Shown here: piece by piece, positions 17,517-25,763 of the stretch | Position numbering within the stretch: position 1 is the first letter of the stretch | Layout: the number at the start of each line of letters is the position of its first letter | Made by a program: the position numbers and the translations under genes | Notes under the pieces: model-generated | Seen by the model: only the letters and a program-made list of their open reading frames with translations | What the model was told of the DNA's origin: nothing | The model's database searches: none | Assembly: GCF_004104075.1 (NCBI RefSeq) | Contig: NZ_QOVK01000007.1 | Span: 109,557 to 173,556 of the forward strand | Direction of reading: 5' to 3' | Source of the DNA: Leeuwenhoekiella polynyae | GTDB lineage: Bacteria > Bacteroidota > Bacteroidia > Flavobacteriales > Flavobacteriaceae | Length of the DNA stretch: 64,000 bases

Positions 17517-18143
17517 ATGCAGTGCCCACTTTGTAACAGTACGGCTGCTTATTTTAAAACATATAATGATAGACTATATAACAGATGCACCTCGTGTGCA
17601 TCTGTTTTTTTAGATACACGTGACTTACCACATCCTCAAGATGAAAAGCAACGTTATGATCTACACGAGAATACGCTACAAAATAAAGGGTACTTAGATT
17701 TTCTTTCTCCTTTGATTCAGGCTGTAATTGAACAAGAAGACATTTCAAAAATAGGTTTAGACTACGGAAGCGGTCCCAACCCGGTGCTCTCTAAAATTTT
17801 AAAAAGCAAAGGATATTCTTTATCTCAATACGACACTTTTTATTGTAAAGAAGAAGATAACTTAAATCAAAAATATGATTTCATTATCTGCTGTGAAGTC
17901 ATAGAACACTTTCATAATCCTGCTGAAGAATTCAAACGTTTAAAAGCACTTCTAAAAGCAAACGGAAGCATATATTGTAAAACTGCTTTACTTGATAAGA
18001 CTATAAACTTTGAGAACTGGTCTTATAAAAATGACTTTACGCATAGTTTCTTCTACACTAAGAAAGCATTAAACTACATTAAACAATTTTTAGGCTTTGT
18101 AGATCTAGTAGTACACAAGAATTTATTTATTTTAAAAGCATAA
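17517..18143 (+). CDS. class I SAM-dependent methyltransferase with N-terminal zinc ribbon
   Basis: 208-residue protein. The N-terminus is a zinc ribbon, CPLC (3-6) and CTSC (about 29-32), followed by a Rossmann methyltransferase domain with motif I GLDYGSGPNPVLSKIL near 85-100 and a motif IV-like FIICCEVIEHFHNP. This architecture resembles rRNA or small-molecule methyltransferases of the Methyltransf_23 group; the substrate is unknown. It starts 11 bases after the DUF349 stop, so it is probably co-transcribed. It ends against a hairpin shared with the convergent lipoprotein gene. Confidence 0.83.
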   Translation: MQCPLCNSTAAYFKTYNDRLYNRCTSCASVFLDTRDLPHPQDEKQRYDLHENTLQNKGYLDFLSPLIQAVIEQEDISKIGLDYGSGPNPVLSKILKSKGYSLSQYDTFYCKEEDNLNQKYDFIICCEVIEHFHNPAEEFKRLKALLKANGSIYCKTALLDKTINFENWSYKNDFTHSFFYTKKALNYIKQFLGFVDLVVHKNLFILKA

Positions 18144-18168
18144 AAAAAGCGCAGCTTGCGCTGCGCTT
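18142..18168 (-). terminator. intrinsic terminator between converging genes
   Basis: Nine-base stem AAGCGCAGC/GCTGCGCTT with a four-base loop. The poly-T tail is on the minus strand (A7 on plus at 18142-18148), so it mainly ends the lipoprotein gene; it also overlaps the methyltransferase stop codon. Confidence 0.75.
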
Positions 18169-18198
18169 CCTATCTATCTAAAACTAATATTCTATTAA

Positions 18199-19212
18199 TT
18201 AGTCCTTGTATAGGTATAAAGAAGATACACCAGAAAGTACAGCACTTGAAGTAGGCGCTACATTACCTCCGTTTGAAGAAGATACATTTCCGTAAACATT
18301 TATCTTACCACCACCATTAGCAAGTTCTGCAATGTATACAGCATCTGTTTCGGCGTCATAAACTACATTTACAGGGTTACCTAGTAACGTTGCGTCACCT
18401 GCAAAGCGGATTTGATCTTCAACTGCTAAAGTTCCGCCATTTTCAACAGCATCAAATTTAGAATCAAAGTTTGTGATCACGTGAAAACCACCATCTGTAT
18501 CAAAATCTCCTCCAGAAGCTGCAGCAATATCAGTCATAATCATAGTATCACCATCAAAATCTAAACCATGTGTACGTACGATACCTTCTACAGTGATACG
18601 CTTAGTAGGTGCTACTGTTGCGTCTGTCATATTGCTAGACGTAAAATTTGTAAATACCGAAAGATCACTGCTACTATCAACTACAGCATATAAATCATTA
18701 CCTACAAATTCAATTCCCCATACTGCAAATTCAACTGTTACTGTGTTTCTTAGGGTAAATGAAGTTCCATCCTTTTCAAAAACAAAAAAGCGTCCGTTAT
18801 CATTTGCATTATCAGAAACTACATAAATATTACCATTAACGGCAAGATCACGAGGACTTTGCAAAGCTGCAGGACTTGAGAAATCTAAAGTAAGATCAAG
18901 ACTTGCATCTATCAGATCACTAATACTCAAATATGTCTGTAAAGAGGTTTGAGTTGCACCACGAGCAGCAATGGTAAAACTATCATCATCTGGAGAATAG
19001 TAAATACCTTCTGCATCTGTTGCTTCAGTAGAGTAAGTAGTTATTCCACCACGTAATAAATCATATTTAGTTACACTACCGTCTGTATGACTTGTAGCAT
19101 AAAGATCCGCAGTGCCGTCAACAACTACAGTTGAGTCATCGTCATCATCACTACAAGATGTTAATGCAAAAAGGCCAATTGCCCCAACATAAAGAAATTT
19201 TGAAATGTTCAT
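18199..19212 (-). CDS. exported lipoprotein, probable beta-propeller fold
   Basis: 337-residue lipoprotein. The N-terminal signal ends in a lipobox LTSC at about residues 17-20, followed by an acidic SDDDDDST linker, typical of Bacteroidota surface or periplasmic lipoproteins. The remainder consists of repeated beta blade-like segments (ATSHTDGSVTKYDLL, NGNIYVVSDNANDNGRFFVF, GNDLYAVVDSSSDLSVF), suggesting a WD/NHL/YncE-like propeller of unknown ligand. I do not recognise a specific family. It is a single transcription unit on the minus strand, with a terminator just after its stop codon and a 211-base spacer upstream. Confidence 0.72.
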   Translation of the reverse strand: MNISKFLYVGAIGLFALTSCSDDDDDSTVVVDGTADLYATSHTDGSVTKYDLLRGGITTYSTEATDAEGIYYSPDDDSFTIAARGATQTSLQTYLSISDLIDASLDLTLDFSSPAALQSPRDLAVNGNIYVVSDNANDNGRFFVFEKDGTSFTLRNTVTVEFAVWGIEFVGNDLYAVVDSSSDLSVFTNFTSSNMTDATVAPTKRITVEGIVRTHGLDFDGDTMIMTDIAAASGGDFDTDGGFHVITNFDSKFDAVENGGTLAVEDQIRFAGDATLLGNPVNVVYDAETDAVYIAELANGGGKINVYGNVSSSNGGNVAPTSSAVLSGVSSLYLYKD

Positions 19213-19423
19213 AAATTGAAAATTTTAGTTTATTATTTTGTTCACTCAAATAAACGTAAATGTTCAACACGTAATTTTAAACGTTTTCTTAATGAAAATC
19301 CTACAATTTTTTATTACAATGAAAATCAGCTTGTTAAAAACATTCAATTCTTAATTTTAACTCAGGTTTAGTAGAAGATTAGCATATTTTAATATATTGA
19401 AACAGCCTTTGATATTTAATTAT

Positions 19424-19960
19424 TTAAGAATTTTCTGGGATTTTACCTTTTACTCCTTTGAAAAAATCAATTAAAGAAGCTAAATCTGCTTCACTATTTC
19501 CTGTAGGATAGAATAAATTACCTATATAATGCTCTTTTTTTCCAAAATCCATGGTAATGGGAAGAATAGGCACTCCGGCTTTTAGAGCTATATAATAGAA
19601 CCCTGTTTTCCATTTTTCTACCTTTTTGCGTGTTCCTTCAGGAGAGAGTGCTAGACGGAATATATCATGTTCCTGAAACATTTCAGCAATTCGATCTACT
19701 TTATTCTGCTTATTGAAACGATCTAGTGGTATGCCTCCCACTTTTCTAAAATACCAGCCAAATGGCCATTTAAAAAGTTCTTTCTTTCCTAAAAAATTAA
19801 TTTGAACCCCAATAATGCTTCTAAAAAGTAAACCCATATAGAAGTCGTGCCAACTGGTATGTGGCACTGCAATAACCACCATTTTCTTTACCTCCTCAGG
19901 AAATCGGCCACGTATTGACCAGCCTAAGGATTTATAGATGATTTTTGCAATAGAACGCAT
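19424..19960 (-). CDS. 1-acyl-glycerol-3-phosphate acyltransferase-like protein (PlsC family)
   Basis: 178-residue acyltransferase. The PlsC signature HxxxxD appears as HTSWHD at about 34-39, the glycerophosphate motif as SPEGTRKKVEKWKTG and the later block as AGVPILPITMDFG. It is shorter than PlsC and lacks an obvious N-terminal membrane segment; such short members act on lyso-lipids or lipid A-like acceptors. Its start codon overlaps the kdsB stop by one base (TAATG), so it is translated with KdsB; given that partner, a role in lipopolysaccharide or lipid assembly is plausible but unproven. Confidence 0.85.
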   Translation of the reverse strand: MRSIAKIIYKSLGWSIRGRFPEEVKKMVVIAVPHTSWHDFYMGLLFRSIIGVQINFLGKKELFKWPFGWYFRKVGGIPLDRFNKQNKVDRIAEMFQEHDIFRLALSPEGTRKKVEKWKTGFYYIALKAGVPILPITMDFGKKEHYIGNLFYPTGNSEADLASLIDFFKGVKGKIPENS

Positions 19961-20715
19961 TAAGACCGCTGTTGTTTTTTTATAATTAGGCGTGCTTCCT
20001 CAAGATCTTGAGGAGTATCTATGCCAATTGCAGGTGAATCTGAATACACCATTTTAATACGCTTACCATATTCTAAATAGCGAATAGCTTCTATTTTTTC
20101 TGCAGCTTCAAGTCCGCGCATAGGTAGTTTTGCAAAATCAAGTACTGCTTGTTTCCTAAATGCATAAATACCTTTATGCTTATAATATGTTATATCAATA
20201 TCTTGATCTCTAGGAAACGGTATTGGCGCTCTTGAAAAGTATAAGGCGAAATTTGCTTCATCAACAATCACCTTCACATTATTGGGGTTTTCAATCTCTG
20301 CTTTTACCGCAATCGGAGTCATTAATGAAGCTAAATCAATAGCCTCTGCACCGTTCTCATAAAATACCTGAAGTACATTACGCATATCGTCTTCGTTAGT
20401 AAATGGCTCATCTCCTTGTACATTCACTACTATATCTACATCAAGGTCTGCAACAGCTTCTGCAATGCGATCACTGCCGCAACTGTGTTCTTTTTGACTC
20501 ATAATAACTTCCCCACCTGCAGCTTTGACTGTATTATAAATAAGGTCACTGTCTGTGACTACATAAACGGTATCAAACAACTGGGTTTTTACCGCAGCCT
20601 CATAAGTTCTTATGATGACTGGTTTACCTTCTAAATCTTGCATTAATTTCCCGGGAAAACGTGAAGCCTCATATCGAGCCGGAATCATTGCTATAGTTTT
20701 TAACTTAGGAGTCAT
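19960..20715 (-). CDS. kdsB: 3-deoxy-manno-octulosonate cytidylyltransferase
   Basis: 251-residue CMP-Kdo synthetase, which activates Kdo with CTP for attachment to lipid A. The family start [23 protein letters not shown], the nucleotide-binding [12 protein letters not shown] and the C-terminal [16 protein letters not shown] are intact. It lies in a tight minus-strand operon helicase - DUF4126 - kdsB - acyltransferase: seven bases after DUF4126 and overlapping the acyltransferase by one. This supports a gram-negative outer membrane with Kdo. Confidence 0.95.
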   Translation of the reverse strand: MTPKLKTIAMIPARYEASRFPGKLMQDLEGKPVIIRTYEAAVKTQLFDTVYVVTDSDLIYNTVKAAGGEVIMSQKEHSCGSDRIAEAVADLDVDIVVNVQGDEPFTNEDDMRNVLQVFYENGAEAIDLASLMTPIAVKAEIENPNNVKVIVDEANFALYFSRAPIPFPRDQDIDITYYKHKGIYAFRKQAVLDFAKLPMRGLEAAEKIEAIRYLEYGKRIKMVYSDSPAIGIDTPQDLEEARLIIKKQQRS

Positions 20716-20722
20716 TAGTGCT

Positions 20723-21289
20723 TTAATTTATGTTCTGCTTCAGTTTTCGCTTTTTGAACCATTTAACAATTCGGTAACTTAAATAGAAGACCAAAAGCGC
20801 TGCAAGAATAGGAATAAAAATAGCAAGTATAGAAAGTATGGTAGAAACTATCGCTTCTAGAGTTGAAAAAATAGGATTTGCAAAACCTAGTGTTGTCGCT
20901 GATGAAGCTGCTCTTACTGTCGCGGTAGACCCTGCTATAAGACCGGCAGTGCCACCACCACCTATAATAGCTAGCGACCATGACACCCAAGGCTCAAAAT
21001 CACCTAAAGTGACAAAAAACAAAATCGTACCTGCAAAACTTGCTAGCGGTACAGAGATAGTATCTAATGCATTATCAAACCAAGGTATATAATATGCCAG
21101 AATTTCAAAAACTGAAGCAACCCCCAAAAGGATCAGGGTTTGTAAACTACCCAACCACGCCCAACCTTCGGTGAGATCTAGAACGTCAAAATATGCAGCT
21201 ATGCTCAATGCTAGAAGCGGTAAAAAAACTCTAAAACCGGCTGCAGCAGCCAAACCAATTCCTAAGCAAATACTGAAAACGATTTCCAT
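20723..21289 (-). CDS. DUF4126 family membrane protein
   Basis: 188-residue integral-membrane protein with about five hydrophobic helices and Gly/Ala-rich stretches ([21 protein letters not shown] at the start, [20 protein letters not shown] mid-protein). It matches the DUF4126 family, whose function is unknown. The C-terminus is basic ([10 protein letters not shown]), suggesting a cytoplasmic end. It sits five bases downstream of the helicase gene and seven upstream of kdsB, hence in the same operon. No catalytic motif is visible. Confidence 0.82.
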   Translation of the reverse strand: MEIVFSICLGIGLAAAAGFRVFLPLLALSIAAYFDVLDLTEGWAWLGSLQTLILLGVASVFEILAYYIPWFDNALDTISVPLASFAGTILFFVTLGDFEPWVSWSLAIIGGGGTAGLIAGSTATVRAASSATTLGFANPIFSTLEAIVSTILSILAIFIPILAALLVFYLSYRIVKWFKKRKLKQNIN

Positions 21290-21294
21290 TATTC

Positions 21295-22728
21295 TTAATT
21301 TTCGATAAACATATCGTCTTTAAAACCTATAAGATACAGCTTTTTACGAGCTCTTGTAATTGCAGTATATAGCCAGCGTAGATAATCTTTATCCATCCCA
21401 TTAGGCAAATAAGGTTGCTCTACCATAATAGTTTCCCATTGTCCACCTTGTGATTTATGACAGGTAATCGCATACGAGAACTTAACCTGAAGTGCGTTAA
21501 AGAATTTATTGTTTTTAACCTTCATAAACTTTTTATACTTTGAAGTCTCATCTGCATAATCTTTCATCACTTCCTGATACAACTGATTAGATTCCTCATA
21601 AGATAAAGAAGGTGTTTCAGAGGTAAGCGTATCTAATAATAAAACTGTTTCAAAAGGAGCCAGATTGGGATAATCTGTCATTTGAATTTTCACTTCCGCA
21701 AAGCGAAAACCATATAATTCTTTAATACTGAAAATTTCAAGAATTTCTACTATATCACCATTAGCTATAAAGCCTGCTTCACTTTTTGTATCAAGCCAGA
21801 AATAATTGTTTTTTACAACCATAAAATAGTCGCCGGCACTCACTTCTTCTTCTTTAAAAAGAATTCTGGAGCGTATCTGCTGGTTATAAAGATTGGCACG
21901 TTTATTAGAGCGAACGATTATAGCAGTACCTTCATTCCCATATTCTTGATAAGAATCGCTAAGAGAATCCATAATCTCGTTACCATCTATTAACCGCACC
22001 ACATCATCCTGGTTGCTCAAATCAAACCGAAAATCTTCGTAAAGTTCATCATTCAAAAACTCTCGTATTCGGGTTGCATTTTTGAGAATACCACTGGTTT
22101 CAGCTTGTCGCATTACTTCATCAAGCTCAATACTCTTAACGGTTTTATCAAACTGCAGTTCCAAATTGCGTTCGTCAAGGGCAGGGCTAATATCCATCTT
22201 AACAGGAGGCAGCTGCGCTTGATCACCTATTAATAAAAGCTTACAATTGTTGCCGCTATATACATAAGACATTAAATCATCTAATAAAGAACCGTTTTCA
22301 AAAAGTTTAGACTCGGCTGCATTATCTGATATCATTGATGCTTCGTCAACAATAAAAATGGTATTGCGGTGTTTGTTGCGCTGTAAAGTAAAAGAAATAC
22401 CTCCTCCACTTTGTTTTTTAGGATAATATATTATTCTATGAATGGTATGTGCCGGTTTGTCGCTGTAGTTTGAGATGACTTTTGCAGCCCTTCCTGTGGG
22501 TGCTAATTGCACGGAAGACATTTTAATTTTCCACAAGTTTTTAACAATTGTTCCTATAACCGTTGTTTTACCGGTACCTGCATAACCTTTTAAAACATAA
22601 ATAGAATTGTTTTTGGATTCAAACAAGAAACCGCTAAGTTGTTGTAATAGAATATCTTGTTTCTGAGTAGGGCTATGCGGAAAATCTTTAAGTAAAAGTT
22701 TGTAAAATGCGTGCTGGTCCAGCTCCAT
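21295..22728 (-). CDS. ATP-dependent RecD-like DNA helicase (UvrD/RecD superfamily 1)
   Basis: 477-residue SF1B helicase. Walker A GYAGTGKTT at about 48-56, Walker B IFVDEASMISD, motif III LLLIGDQAQLPPV, and C-terminal motifs with SYAITCHKSQGGQW and YTAITRARKKLYLIGF that mark UvrD/RecD C-terminal helicase cores. It lacks the N-terminal domain of RecD proper, resembling the short free-standing RecD-like helicases common in Bacteroidota. Probable role: DNA repair or recombination. It is the first gene of the minus-strand operon with DUF4126, kdsB and the acyltransferase. Confidence 0.88.
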   Translation of the reverse strand: MELDQHAFYKLLLKDFPHSPTQKQDILLQQLSGFLFESKNNSIYVLKGYAGTGKTTVIGTIVKNLWKIKMSSVQLAPTGRAAKVISNYSDKPAHTIHRIIYYPKKQSGGGISFTLQRNKHRNTIFIVDEASMISDNAAESKLFENGSLLDDLMSYVYSGNNCKLLLIGDQAQLPPVKMDISPALDERNLELQFDKTVKSIELDEVMRQAETSGILKNATRIREFLNDELYEDFRFDLSNQDDVVRLIDGNEIMDSLSDSYQEYGNEGTAIIVRSNKRANLYNQQIRSRILFKEEEVSAGDYFMVVKNNYFWLDTKSEAGFIANGDIVEILEIFSIKELYGFRFAEVKIQMTDYPNLAPFETVLLLDTLTSETPSLSYEESNQLYQEVMKDYADETSKYKKFMKVKNNKFFNALQVKFSYAITCHKSQGGQWETIMVEQPYLPNGMDKDYLRWLYTAITRARKKLYLIGFKDDMFIEN

Positions 22729-22799
22729 AAATAATTGTTGAATGTGTAAAGATACTAATGAATTTAAGGGGATATCCTTTAACGATTAAAAAAAAATTG

Positions 22800-22807
22800 T
22801 AGATTTG
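22800..22807 (+). promoter_or_regulatory. -7 promoter element TAnnTTTG upstream of the 22846 gene
   Basis: TAGATTTG, exact match, 38 bases before the ATG. It lies in the divergent spacer shared with the helicase operon. Confidence 0.5.
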
Positions 22808-22845
22808 CTTATAACCTTAATTAAAATCTAAAAACCACACATCGA

Positions 22846-23493
22846 ATGAAAATAGTAATTCAGTTAGTACTTTGGGTTGTCATCGGAGTATTAGGATATT
22901 TGCTTTTTGACGCTGTTTACGGCGAAGTAAAATTTAATGATCTTAAAGTTGTACGTTACCAGAAAGCCGTTGATAAACTTATCGATATTCAAAAAGGTCA
23001 AATGGCATACAAACAAATCAATGGAAAGTTTGCTAACAACTTTGACGAATTAGTTAAATTCATCGATACTGCTGAGTTTACGCTTACTGAGCGTCGCGAT
23101 ACGTTAGTTCTTGATGAAGAAGCTACACGTCGTTACCGAGTAGACACAAATAAAGAAATTACTATTATTGATACATTAGGATACACACCTGTTCGTGATT
23201 CACTTTATCAAAGTACTGATCGTTATAAAACGATGATGAATGTTCCGGGTACAGATAAGCAATTTGAGATGGAAGCAGGTACTATTCTTAAAAGTGATAT
23301 GCCAATCCCGGTATTTGAAGCAAAAGTTTCTAAAGATGTTTTATTATATGACCAGCCAAAAGACTATGTAAACAAAGAGAAGCAAGTTCTTTCTGTAGAT
23401 GGTGTCAATGGTGCGTATCTTTCTGTAGGTTCTATGACCAAAGTTAGTACCGCTGGAAACTGGCCACAGAGTTACGGCGACAATGATGAATAA
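22846..23493 (+). CDS. conserved hypothetical protein, single N-terminal transmembrane segment
   Basis: 215-residue protein that I do not assign to a named family. One hydrophobic segment at residues 4-23 (VIQLVLWVVIGVLGYLLFDA) looks like a membrane anchor, followed by a soluble region with DKLIDIQKGQMAYKQINGKF, which resembles the PilE/type II secretion-like helical repeats found in periplasmic membrane-anchored proteins, and beta-rich C-terminal part. The gene overlaps DUF3822 by 11 bases and has its own promoter motif, so it opens the cluster with DUF3822 and RsmD. A role in envelope assembly is only a guess. Confidence 0.7.
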   Translation: MKIVIQLVLWVVIGVLGYLLFDAVYGEVKFNDLKVVRYQKAVDKLIDIQKGQMAYKQINGKFANNFDELVKFIDTAEFTLTERRDTLVLDEEATRRYRVDTNKEITIIDTLGYTPVRDSLYQSTDRYKTMMNVPGTDKQFEMEAGTILKSDMPIPVFEAKVSKDVLLYDQPKDYVNKEKQVLSVDGVNGAYLSVGSMTKVSTAGNWPQSYGDNDE

Positions 23494-24280
23494 AAATCTG
23501 GTAAATCCAGAAAATCTTATAGTATCCATCCAAGTTAGCTTGGATGGATTTTCTTTTTATATAAAAGATACTGATGCAAATACTCTAGTAGATAGTCAAG
23601 AGTATTTTTTTGAAAACTCAAGTACTCCTCAAAAGTCTTTAGAAAGGATTCAAAATGTATTTACCTCTACTCCTTCGCTCAATCAAGCATTTAAAGAAGT
23701 AGTTGTGGTTTATGCAAATGAACTTTTTGCAATGGTTCCTAAAGTATTATTCAATGAGCAGAATCTCACAGATTACCTCAAATTCAACACAAAGATTTTA
23801 AAGACAGATTTTATAGTATATGATGAGATTGAAGAATTGAACCTTATCAATGTATATGTTCCCTATGCTAACATTAATAACTTCTTTTTTGATCATTTTG
23901 GTACGTTTACCTACTATCATAGTCAGTCAATTCTAATAAAAAATATACTTAACCAAACGCGCTCAACAGAAAATCCTGAAGTTTTTATTCAGGTAAGTCC
24001 ACAAGCCATTGATTTAGTTTGTTATCAGGGTCAAAAACTTTTGCTTAACAACCATTTTAAATATGAAACCCCAGAAGATTTTGTGTACTATATACTCTTT
24101 TGTTTTGAGCAAGTACAACTCAATACCGAAAAAACAAAGCTTTGGTTAAATGGTGCTATAGCTGAAGAGGATGCCACTTACAAGCTTATTTTCGAATATA
24201 TAAGGGATATCAAGTTTTATTCTTCTGAAAGCAACAGCATACTTAAAAATTCATTTTTACAATACGATTTAAGTTTATGA
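23483..24280 (+). CDS. DUF3822 family protein
   Basis: 265-residue protein matching the DUF3822 family of Bacteroidota. It has an ASKHA-like feel (alternating beta strands with acidic ends, as in VSIQVSLDGFSFYIKDT and QVSPQAIDLVCYQG), but no clear nucleotide-binding motif. No signal peptide. The start overlaps the upstream gene by 11 bases and its stop overlaps rsmD by four bases (ATGA), indicating translational coupling through three genes. In my recollection DUF3822 commonly precedes rsmD in flavobacteria, which suggests a link with ribosome or RNA modification. Confidence 0.8.
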   Translation: MMNKNLVNPENLIVSIQVSLDGFSFYIKDTDANTLVDSQEYFFENSSTPQKSLERIQNVFTSTPSLNQAFKEVVVVYANELFAMVPKVLFNEQNLTDYLKFNTKILKTDFIVYDEIEELNLINVYVPYANINNFFFDHFGTFTYYHSQSILIKNILNQTRSTENPEVFIQVSPQAIDLVCYQGQKLLLNNHFKYETPEDFVYYILFCFEQVQLNTEKTKLWLNGAIAEEDATYKLIFEYIRDIKFYSSESNSILKNSFLQYDLSL

Positions 24281-24813
24281 GAATTATTAGTGGAAGCCTA
24301 AAAGGAAGGCGCATAACAGCCCCTAAAAAATTACCGGTACGCCCTACTACAGATATGGCTAAAGAAGCGCTGTTTAATATTCTCAGAAACAGATACAGCC
24401 TGACCAGGATCAATATTCTAGACTTATTTTCTGGTACAGGTAATATAAGTTATGAGTTTGCTTCACGCGGCGCTGAAGCGGTAACTGCGGTAGATACGCA
24501 CGCGGGATGTACAAAATTTATAGACCAAACTGCTACTGATTTAGAACTGAATATCACTACCATAAAATCTGATGTTTATAGCTATCTGTCTCGTGCCGGC
24601 GGTCAATATGACGTGATATTTGCAGATCCTCCTTATGATTTTGATACAGCTGAATTTCTAAAAATTGTAGATCTTGTTTTTGAAAATGATTTACTTCTTG
24701 CTGATGGATGCCTTGTAATCGAGCATAGTAAACATACGGATCTAAATGAACACGCCAACTTCACCGAAATCAGAAAATATGGCGGAAGTGCTTTTAGCTT
24801 TTTTAACGCATAA
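24277..24813 (+). CDS. rsmD: 16S rRNA (guanine966-N2)-methyltransferase RsmD-like
   Basis: 178-residue Rossmann methyltransferase that methylates G966 of 16S rRNA in E. coli. RsmD signatures: MRIISGSLKGRRI at the N-terminus, KLPVRPTTDMAKEALFNIL, motif I LDLFSGTGNISYEFASRGA and motif IV FADPPYDF (the DPPY tetrad). Length matches the family. It shares its first four bases with the end of DUF3822. Position-specific target in this organism is inferred from homology only. Confidence 0.93.
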   Translation: MRIISGSLKGRRITAPKKLPVRPTTDMAKEALFNILRNRYSLTRINILDLFSGTGNISYEFASRGAEAVTAVDTHAGCTKFIDQTATDLELNITTIKSDVYSYLSRAGGQYDVIFADPPYDFDTAEFLKIVDLVFENDLLLADGCLVIEHSKHTDLNEHANFTEIRKYGGSAFSFFNA

Positions 24814-24866
24814 TTAACTCTAATTACCTGACTTTTAGATACTTTTACCATCTAAATAAACCCAAC

Positions 24867-25268
24867 TTGAATTCACTTAAAACACAAAAGCTTAGCTTTT
24901 GTATTTTGACTTTTTACCCAAATTTTGTTATTTCTGAAATAAATGAAGGCATTAGTTTGAATGCAAAACAAATCGCTGAAGCCCACGAGACTATTACAAA
25001 TTTCTTCGGAAAAGGTAATTATTACGGATATATATCATTGAGGGTAAACGATTACAACGTTAACCCTACAGACTATTTAACCTGTAAATTTTATAAATAC
25101 ATAACCGGGATGGCCGTAGTAAGCGATCAATCATTAAAAAGAGAAACCGCAAATTTTGAAAAGGCATTCTTTAAAAAACCACTTGAAGTATTTTTTACTT
25201 TAGAAGAAGCTATATATTGGATTAATAATTCGCTCAATAAAAAGTTAAATAAAAAAGCAGACCTGTAA
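24867..25268 (+). CDS. small STAS/SpoIIAA-like conserved protein
   Basis: 133-residue protein with a predicted alternating beta-alpha fold resembling SpoIIAA/STAS-like domains (GKGNYYGYISLRVNDYNVNP; TGMAVVSDQSLKRETANFEKAFF; VFFTLEEAIYWINNSL at the C-terminus). The best start is TTG at 24867; no ATG lies near the expected N-terminus, so the start is uncertain. The last codons, encoding KADL and the stop, overlap the 3' end of the convergent RNase P RNA gene by about 13 bases. Function unknown. Confidence 0.6.
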   Translation: MNSLKTQKLSFCILTFYPNFVISEINEGISLNAKQIAEAHETITNFFGKGNYYGYISLRVNDYNVNPTDYLTCKFYKYITGMAVVSDQSLKRETANFEKAFFKKPLEVFFTLEEAIYWINNSLNKKLNKKADL

Positions 25269-25583
25269 GCCGGATTCTGTTCTTACTGCACGCAGTAATA
25301 CCTTATCATTTATCTAGACAAATAATTACTTATTTGCTCAATCTGTCTACCCTCCGGCATCGCACGAGACGCACTTAATTGCCGGTATACATGACATTGC
25401 ACCGCATAGAGTTTACCTGGTTTCACTACAGCATTATCTGTACATTCTTTCTGTTGCACTGGTCCTGACCTTAATTTGCATTATGGCCGACGGCCGTTAG
25501 CCGCTATGCTTCCCTATAGTGTCCGGACTTTCCTCTTTCTTTAAAAACAAGTTTTAATAAAAGCGATAAGGCGGTCTGCTTGC
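25256..25583 (-). ncRNA. rnpB: RNase P RNA, bacterial class A
   Basis: RNA component of RNase P, which matures tRNA 5' ends. On the minus strand the transcript begins AAGCAGACCGCC just after a promoter motif and ends in GTCTGCTT; those ends pair to form helix P1. The conserved core GAGGAAAGTCCGGAC, the GGCTAACGGCC region, CAGTGCAACAGAAAG, GAAACCAGGTAAACTC and the terminal GAACAGAATCCGGCTTACAG are all present. A run of T on the minus strand follows directly, so P1 plus the T run probably acts as the terminator. About 328 bases, slightly short of the E. coli length. The ends are approximate. Confidence 0.93.
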
Positions 25584-25585
25584 CG

Positions 25586-25593
25586 CAAAAATA
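25586..25593 (-). promoter_or_regulatory. -7 promoter element TAnnTTTG of rnpB (minus strand)
   Basis: TATTTTTG on the minus strand, immediately upstream of the predicted RNase P RNA 5' end. An exact match to the consensus; the expected transcription start falls at about 25580, where helix P1 begins. Confidence 0.55.
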
Positions 25594-25706
25594 CACTTTT
25601 ATTACTTAGTCCTGATTAAATACTATGCATTCTAAAAATGCAAAAATTGTTGATAACAAAATGGCAAAAATCATTAGTATTAGACCTTAAATGGACTAGC
25701 TATTTT

Positions 25707-25714
25707 TATATTTG
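25707..25714 (+). promoter_or_regulatory. -7 promoter element TAnnTTTG upstream of dnaX
   Basis: TATATTTG, exact match, 49 bases before the GTG start at 25764, so dnaX has its own promoter. Confidence 0.5.
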
Positions 25715-25763
25715 TTCACTCAGATAACAAATTGTTTTCTGAAATTATTTATTTAAAAAAACA

